From Copromyces sp. CBS 386.78 (lineage: Eukaryota > Ascomycota > Sordariomycetes > Sordariales > Sordariaceae), in the NCBI GenBank assembly GCA_030685235.1, contig MU839093.1, forward strand, positions 372,001 through 436,000: a DNA stretch of 64,000 bases, written 5' to 3'. Within the stretch, counting starts at the first letter, position 1. Each line of letters begins with the position of its first letter. The notes under the pieces were generated by a model. It ran no database searches. It was given only the letters and a program-made list of their open reading frames with translations, and was not told where the DNA came from. This document shows positions 59,621-64,000 of the stretch, piece by piece. A program made the position numbers and the translations under genes.

Positions 59621-60097
59621 TTACAGACCGTCAATATACCTCTCCATGTTCTCCCATTCTATCTTGCCCGTCGAGAGCAGATAGCGAATGTGGTCCTTGT
59701 GAGTGAGACAGTGGGCCAGCGTTAGTAGCAAAAGGGACGCAAAGCAAAATGAGAAATCGGGCAGGGAAACAGGAATACGAACAAGATCTGTGACATGGCG
59801 GTTTCTCTCAAACTCGGCGCGGGCCATCCCTCTTGTCTCGGAACGGGTGGCCGGGTCTGGGATCCGGCGTGTTGCCCGGATGATGTGGCGGTACAGGGCC
59901 AGGACTCGGGCTCTTTGGAGAAACTAAGTTGAGACGGTAGGTTGGGAAACAGTCATTGTTGCGAGGCGAGTGGTGGGGTGACTTACATGTTCCAAACTCA
60001 GCGTGTCCGCCAGACGAGGTCGTGGACGGCTTGCATATCCCCGAACGCAAAGCCGCAGTGCTGGCAAGCACCGTAGAAGCGGTGCCGGGCGGTTCAT
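59621..60097 (-). CDS. LYRM2: LYR-motif mitochondrial protein, LYRM2-like, 108 aa
   Basis: Three exons on the minus strand: 60097-59987, 59923-59783, 59695-59621, all joined in phase 0. Residues 1-37 are Arg/Leu-rich with few acidic residues, as in a mitochondrial presequence. The Complex1_LYR domain follows: FLQRARVLALYRHIIRATRR (ALYR is the LYR tripeptide), then ARAEFERNRHVTDLDHIRYL and a C-terminal GKIEWENMERY. LYRM2 is linked to respiratory complex I assembly and binds the acyl carrier protein. Each exon alone is short and inconspicuous; donor/acceptor pairs GTAAGTC...TTAG and GTTCGT...ACAAG support the model. Divergent from NAA40 with 432 bp between starts. Confidence 0.88.
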
Positions 60098-60529
60098 GAA
60101 TTGGGTATTATTATGCCGGTGATGTTTGTGTGTCTGTGATGAGATTGGTTGATTCGTAGTATCGTTCTAATGAGTGAAAGGAGCAAGCAGATCAGGCTTG
60201 GCAGGTACCGGATCGAATTGTATGGTAGCAAAGTTGAGGTATAGATACTTATGCAGACTATGCTTTAATAGGAAAGGCCCTCAATAAAGTTACGTGAACC
60301 TCCCTCCTTTGTGTCTTGATATTCGTTGCTTTTGTATGGTGTTACTGTCCTGAGCCGGAAGCGGAATTCGAGGGTTTGTTCGAGAATGAAGTGACCATTT
60401 AAAAATCAGATTTCCACGCCGTGACTTCAACACAACATCATTCTTCACCCGAGCTCCAAACACGACTCCTTCGACGAGTGCGTTACTTCTCATCTCCAAA
60501 TTATCAAATATCACCAATTTTGCCATTCC
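60098..60529. promoter_or_regulatory. Divergent promoter region, LYRM2 / NAA40
   Basis: 432 bp between start codons. No specific site assigned. Confidence 0.4.
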
Positions 60530-61593
60530 ATGGCACCAAAACGCCAGCGGGCGCCTACAAGCCCCATCGAGAGGGCCAATCGCAAGACAGACGAAGATTT
60601 CATCTCCGACCATCTTCAACCTTCCGTTTCCTCCACACTACACAAATCACCAGCGGCGGCGCAACCACCACCGAAACCCTGGACAACAGAATGGACGCAT
60701 CCCAAAACCGGCACTGCATACACCATCAGCCTAGTCCAGTCCAGCAAGCTCAGCAAGGAAGAACTCCAAGCATGCTTCGACCTGATCAAAGAGACCAGCT
60801 ACGACGACTACCAAAACTCCAAAGACAAATGGCAACCTCGAAAAAAGATGGAGGAAATGAAATCGCCCGGCCTTCGCTACGTCCTGGTCAAAGAAAAGGA
60901 CGAATCCAACGACGGTTCGATCCGTGCTTTCACGTCCTTGATGCCTACCTATGAAGAAGGGCAGCCGGTCGTCTACTGCTATGAAATCCATCTGAAGCCG
61001 GAATTGCAGGGGTAAGGAAACATGAAGCATGAAAACAGATCCCGCTCACCCATCCTCCGTCGTAGTCCACCATAGAGTGCGATCAATTTGCACCTACTAA
61101 CAATTAACTGACTACCTGCCATAGCTCCGGACTCGGTTCACTTCTGATGGGCTTCCATGTAATTGTCGCCAGTAATCTGCGTCCGATCACTAAAGTCATG
61201 TTGACGTGTTTCCTGTCCAACGAACGCGCCCTTGGCTTTTACAAACGGCACGGGTTTGAGACGGATGACATCTCACCTGGGCCGAGGAAGTTCCGGTCGG
61301 GAAAGGTTGTTATGCCGGATTATGTTATCATGAGTAAGCCTGTTGTTCGTTCAGCGCTGGTCTCCGAGGACAAGCCTCTCGAGAGCAAACCATGCGAGGA
61401 CAAATCGTCCGAGAACAAGCCGTCCGAGAACAAGCCTTCCGAGGTCGAGCCATCGGAGGACAATCCATCTGAGGACAAATCGTCCGAGAACAAGCCGGCT
61501 GAGGAAAGGCCGTCTGACGACAAGCCTTCTGCACACAACAGGCTTAAGACCGACACATCTGGAGATCACTCACTTGAAGATAAAGCATCGTGA
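60530..61593 (+). CDS. NAA40: Histone H4/H2A N-terminal acetyltransferase NatD (Nat4/NAA40)
   Basis: Two exons, 60530-61011 and 61125-61593 (316 aa). It acetylates the N-terminal Ser of histones H4 and H2A. Family marks are ACFDLIKETSYDDYQ and WQPRKKMEEMKSPGLRYVLV, then the GNAT beta-strand CYEIHLKPELQG and the acetyl-CoA loop SGLGSLLM (Q-G-S-G-L-G), then MLTCFLSNERALGFYKRHGF and DYVIMSKP. The catalytic core ends near residue 233. It is followed by an unusual tail of about 60 residues made of five-residue repeats of the type (S/E)-E-(D/N)-K-P (about 240-300), highly acidic and Ser-rich. The short 113-nt intron splits the acetyl-CoA loop codon (GG|C). Typical family members end soon after the core. 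Confidence 0.93.
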
Positions 61594-62353
61594 GCCAACC
61601 TACAACGGGAGACTACAGGCGAGCGAGGGATACGTTTAAGGAGATATTGACTCCGACAAAGGAGTAATTCGTGTTTGCCAAGACCAATGTAGGCCCCATA
61701 TTCTAAAGAACAAAACAAATCTATACAAGGGAAGCTGATTCGCTCCATAAATAAAGGTTTTCCTCGTCAGGCTACGCGTAGCCTAGAACATAGACTAGAC
61801 GCTGCGACGGTCGTGTGTGCGTGTGTGTAAAGTCGCTATCATTCGCCTGAGATCACCCACCTCACAATGCTCAAGGCAAACCACCCATCACCATATACCT
61901 CTAGGTATCCATGCAGCATATTTCCAAGCTGCCATCAACACCAGACGCCCGTGTCAGACATGTACACTGACCTGGCATGGATCGAAGTAAAACGGTCTTT
62001 TCCTAAAGACGAACGGAAGAGATACGTCAGCGAGATGTTCCCAACGACACTGGACGCCTGGTTGTTGTTGCAAAGAAAAGGACGGGCGGGTAATACTCAC
62101 GTTTACGTGACCTGTCCCGTGTTTTCGCTTCGAAGAAGAGAAGTCTCAAAAAACCACGCGCATATGATGTTTATATCCATCTTTGAAAACAGAAACAACC
62201 GTCGCCAATCCATCGACCTGACGAAGAGCCCAGCCCACAATGGCCCAACCTGACCCATCCGTATATCCAGTTTCATCACTCGTGTGACATCCGCTCTTTT
62301 CCGTTGTATCTTGACGATTTTCGACAAACACTTGCGTTACTGTCGTCCCGAGA
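61594..62353. other. intergenic, no gene recognised
   Basis: Lies between the 3' ends of NAA40 and the next gene. A GTGTGTGCGTGTGTGT run is near 61815. Open frames show no family resemblance. Confidence 0.4.
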
Positions 62354-63328
62354 TTACTGCTCTGCTACCGACGAGAGTGCGGCAACCATCAACGAATCCG
62401 CGGGAGCTACATCGGCAACAGCAAGCTCAACCCCCTCATGCTCAAAGGCTCTGTGCTCTTCCTGAGACGGCGGCAATCCCTTCTGAGGTTGGCGCTGTAC
62501 AAGTGGCTGTTGGTCCACCGTCTGCTCGCCGCTGCTATTATTCGCAATGTCATCGTCACCATTTTCTTCAAGCCCAGCCCAAGGGCCAATCCCAGACCAA
62601 ACGACCGGCTCTCCGTTCTCACAGGGGCGCTGGGGATGGGGGGCCCACATCCGCCAGTTCAACCCGTCAGTGCTGATACGGTTGATCCTGGCTCGGTCCT
62701 CTTCGGTAGCTTCGCCCCACCATCTTCTCAAGTCTTCTGGCGACGGGATATGCGGAGGATTCGGCGGCAAGTCGAAGTCGCTCCATTCCTCCCTCCACTC
62801 TGGAACGCCCTTCGGTAGTGGACGTCGCGGCGGCAGAGAGGGACTCGGAGGCGGACTCCATGACATCCAGTTCAACCCGTTGTACTGCATGTCGTGCACC
62901 TTGCGGCGCTCTTCAAACGAGAGTTCGACCCATCGTTTGATGTCCTCGGGCGTCGGAGGGATATAATCGAGGGGGGGAAGCTCGCCAAAATTGTCGTCGG
63001 GGTCGAGGTCGAGGTCGCCGATGACGGAGCTGTATGTCGAAGAACCGGGCGAGATGAGCGAGGGAGGGCTATCGGTAGAGGCGTTCGGGCTAGCACCCTC
63101 CGCAGCCTGCTTTCGAGTCTCAACGGCTAGTTGTTGACGATTGGCTGGGGCAAACGAGGGGACGGCAAGGTGGACAAGCAGCTGAGCAACGCCCTTCCAG
63201 AACAAAACCGTGGCGACGAGAAACATGCAGAAATACCGAACGGCCGTGAGCAAACGGCGTAAAGGGCTGACGTAGAAGTCCAAGGCATTGTTGACAGCAG
63301 TAGCTGCCGTTTCGGTTGATGTCGCCAT
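62354..63328 (-). CDS. Unrecognised membrane-anchored protein with a duplicated module, 324 aa
   Basis: Single exon. A hydrophobic helix (about 25-50: FCMFLVATVLFWKGVAQLLV) lies near the N-terminus; the rest is soluble, acidic and Pro-rich. Two similar modules follow. The first, at about 122-157, has PTPEDIKRWVELSFEERRKV...GLNWMSW; the second, at about 194-226, has PSPEDLRRWWGEATEEDRAR...GLNWRMW. Both share P(T/S)PED(I/L)(K/R)RW...GLNWxxW. The C-terminal about 90 residues are acidic/Gln-rich. No family is recognised. The frame is open to 63478 but begins with TTG; the first ATG is 63328. Confidence 0.7.
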   Translation of the reverse strand: MATSTETAATAVNNALDFYVSPLRRLLTAVRYFCMFLVATVLFWKGVAQLLVHLAVPSFAPANRQQLAVETRKQAAEGASPNASTDSPPSLISPGSSTYSSVIGDLDLDPDDNFGELPPLDYIPPTPEDIKRWVELSFEERRKVHDMQYNGLNWMSWSPPPSPSLPPRRPLPKGVPEWREEWSDFDLPPNPPHIPSPEDLRRWWGEATEEDRARINRISTDGLNWRMWAPHPQRPCENGEPVVWSGIGPWAGLEENGDDDIANNSSGEQTVDQQPLVQRQPQKGLPPSQEEHRAFEHEGVELAVADVAPADSLMVAALSSVAEQ

Positions 63329-64000
63329 AACTACTGAAATGGCTTGGGTTTTTGGTCGTAACGGCAGTGCTGCTTCTTGTGGCCCTAGGCTCTGGAATGA
63401 AGAGGCTATGGTAGTGATGTATAAGAAGGATAAGAAGGGTAGTAAGGAGTAGACGAAGGAGGAGAGGTTACTTAGCAAAGTCGAAAAGCACGAGTGTACA
63501 AAACTTGCGGGTTGTTTTTATACTACCTTAGTACTATGCCCAAGACCTGCAACGAAGCGAAGTTCCCCGGCGCAGCCCTTCACCCTCGATTTTCTGTTCA
63601 TAGTCCGGACGCAGGTGTCACTTGTGGGAAGCACCTTTCGAAGAGTAAGTAGGCGTGCAGCAAGCAGTCCATGGCCAAACCTGGCGGTATCACATGGCAG
63701 CTGCGGTTCGTGAGTAAGGCAGTTCAGGAAGCTGCCGGTGGTGTGCAGTGGAAGTCGTTGCTCACCAATTACAAGTTCATCCGATTCTGCAATTTCTTAA
63801 TGAAGGTTGTACCGAGTCCCTGGCCTTGCATAAGGGACTCAAAATGTACGCGATACCCGTAAAAGCACAGAACGGATATGCGACGTTGACGAGTTTATAC
63901 TGTCTTCCAGTTCAGAGGACGTCGATCTTTCTTATCCATCTCTCAACCTTCCCTCCGATCAGTGCTCTATTGATAAACTTATCAACATACCTTGTAGCCT
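63329..64000. other. upstream region, no gene recognised
   Basis: Promoter side of the 62354-63328 gene. A 63-codon frame at 63671-63862 has no resemblance; a donor-like GTGAGTAAGG at about 63709 could mark a gene that continues beyond the window, but this is not supported. Confidence 0.35.

Noticed and set aside
63329..63478. Hydrophobic N-terminal extension of the 62354-63328 protein
   Set aside because: The frame begins with TTG; the first ATG is at 63328.

Overview
The window comes from a filamentous ascomycete, most likely a sordariomycete related to Neurospora, Podospora or Chaetomium. Genes carry short spliceosomal introns of about 55-285 bp with GTRAGT-type donors and CAG/TAG acceptors. 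Start contexts are of the CAAGATGG/CACAATGG kind and third positions are C-rich. Three transposon blocks are extremely AT/TA-rich and full of stops, which is the signature of repeat-induced point mutation (RIP). The exact species cannot be named from sequence alone.

Left half (1-23 kb, with an outlier at 48-49 kb): a cluster of paralogous LaeA/UMTA-type (TAM-domain) class I SAM methyltransferases. There are five apparently intact genes (1048-2414 on +; 5084-6780, 8064-9640, 10481-12344 and 19752-21372 on -), a last-exon remnant (22334-22543, -) and a truncated pseudogene (48155-49185, +). All intact copies share a Ser/Pro N-terminal tail with SPTP motifs, an SSTAS..SSI / GR.(Y/F)HSD region, a DxGTGxG SAM site and mostly an identical QKPLDA C-terminus. 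Paralogs differ in which introns they hold. Most of these genes were assembled here exon by exon, because single open frames cover only parts of them.

Mobile DNA: a complete 5.9-kb Ty1/copia element on the minus strand (12955-18874; 238-bp LTRs, TTATC target duplication); two complete hAT elements of exactly 3286 bp in opposite orientation (23284-26569 and 44210-47495), each with its own perfect 8-bp target duplication; TA-flanked short inverted-repeat elements at 572-845, 12560-12885 and 52353-52506; and an 851-bp inverted-repeat element at 2605-3455 with a fragment at 19165-19290. All long-element coding sequence is destroyed by RIP-like change.

Between the hAT elements (26.6-44.2 kb): about 4.5 kb with no recognisable gene; a DUF1479 (2-oxoglutarate/iron oxygenase-like) gene whose expected HxD motif reads QVD; a hydrophobic orphan; a small conserved fungal protein with an N-terminal membrane segment; and an ammonium permease broken by three small frame-breaking indels.

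Right end (50-64 kb): ordinary single-copy genes. These are a secreted arylsulfatase and a 14-TM-type MFS transporter in divergent arrangement with a MITE in the shared promoter; a DCAF7/AN11-type WD40 protein; mitochondrial ribosomal protein bL36m; an LYRM2-type LYR protein; NatD/NAA40 histone N-acetyltransferase with a repetitive acidic tail; and an unknown membrane-anchored protein with a duplicated module. A 96-base assembly gap (49435-49530) follows a 12-bp microsatellite.
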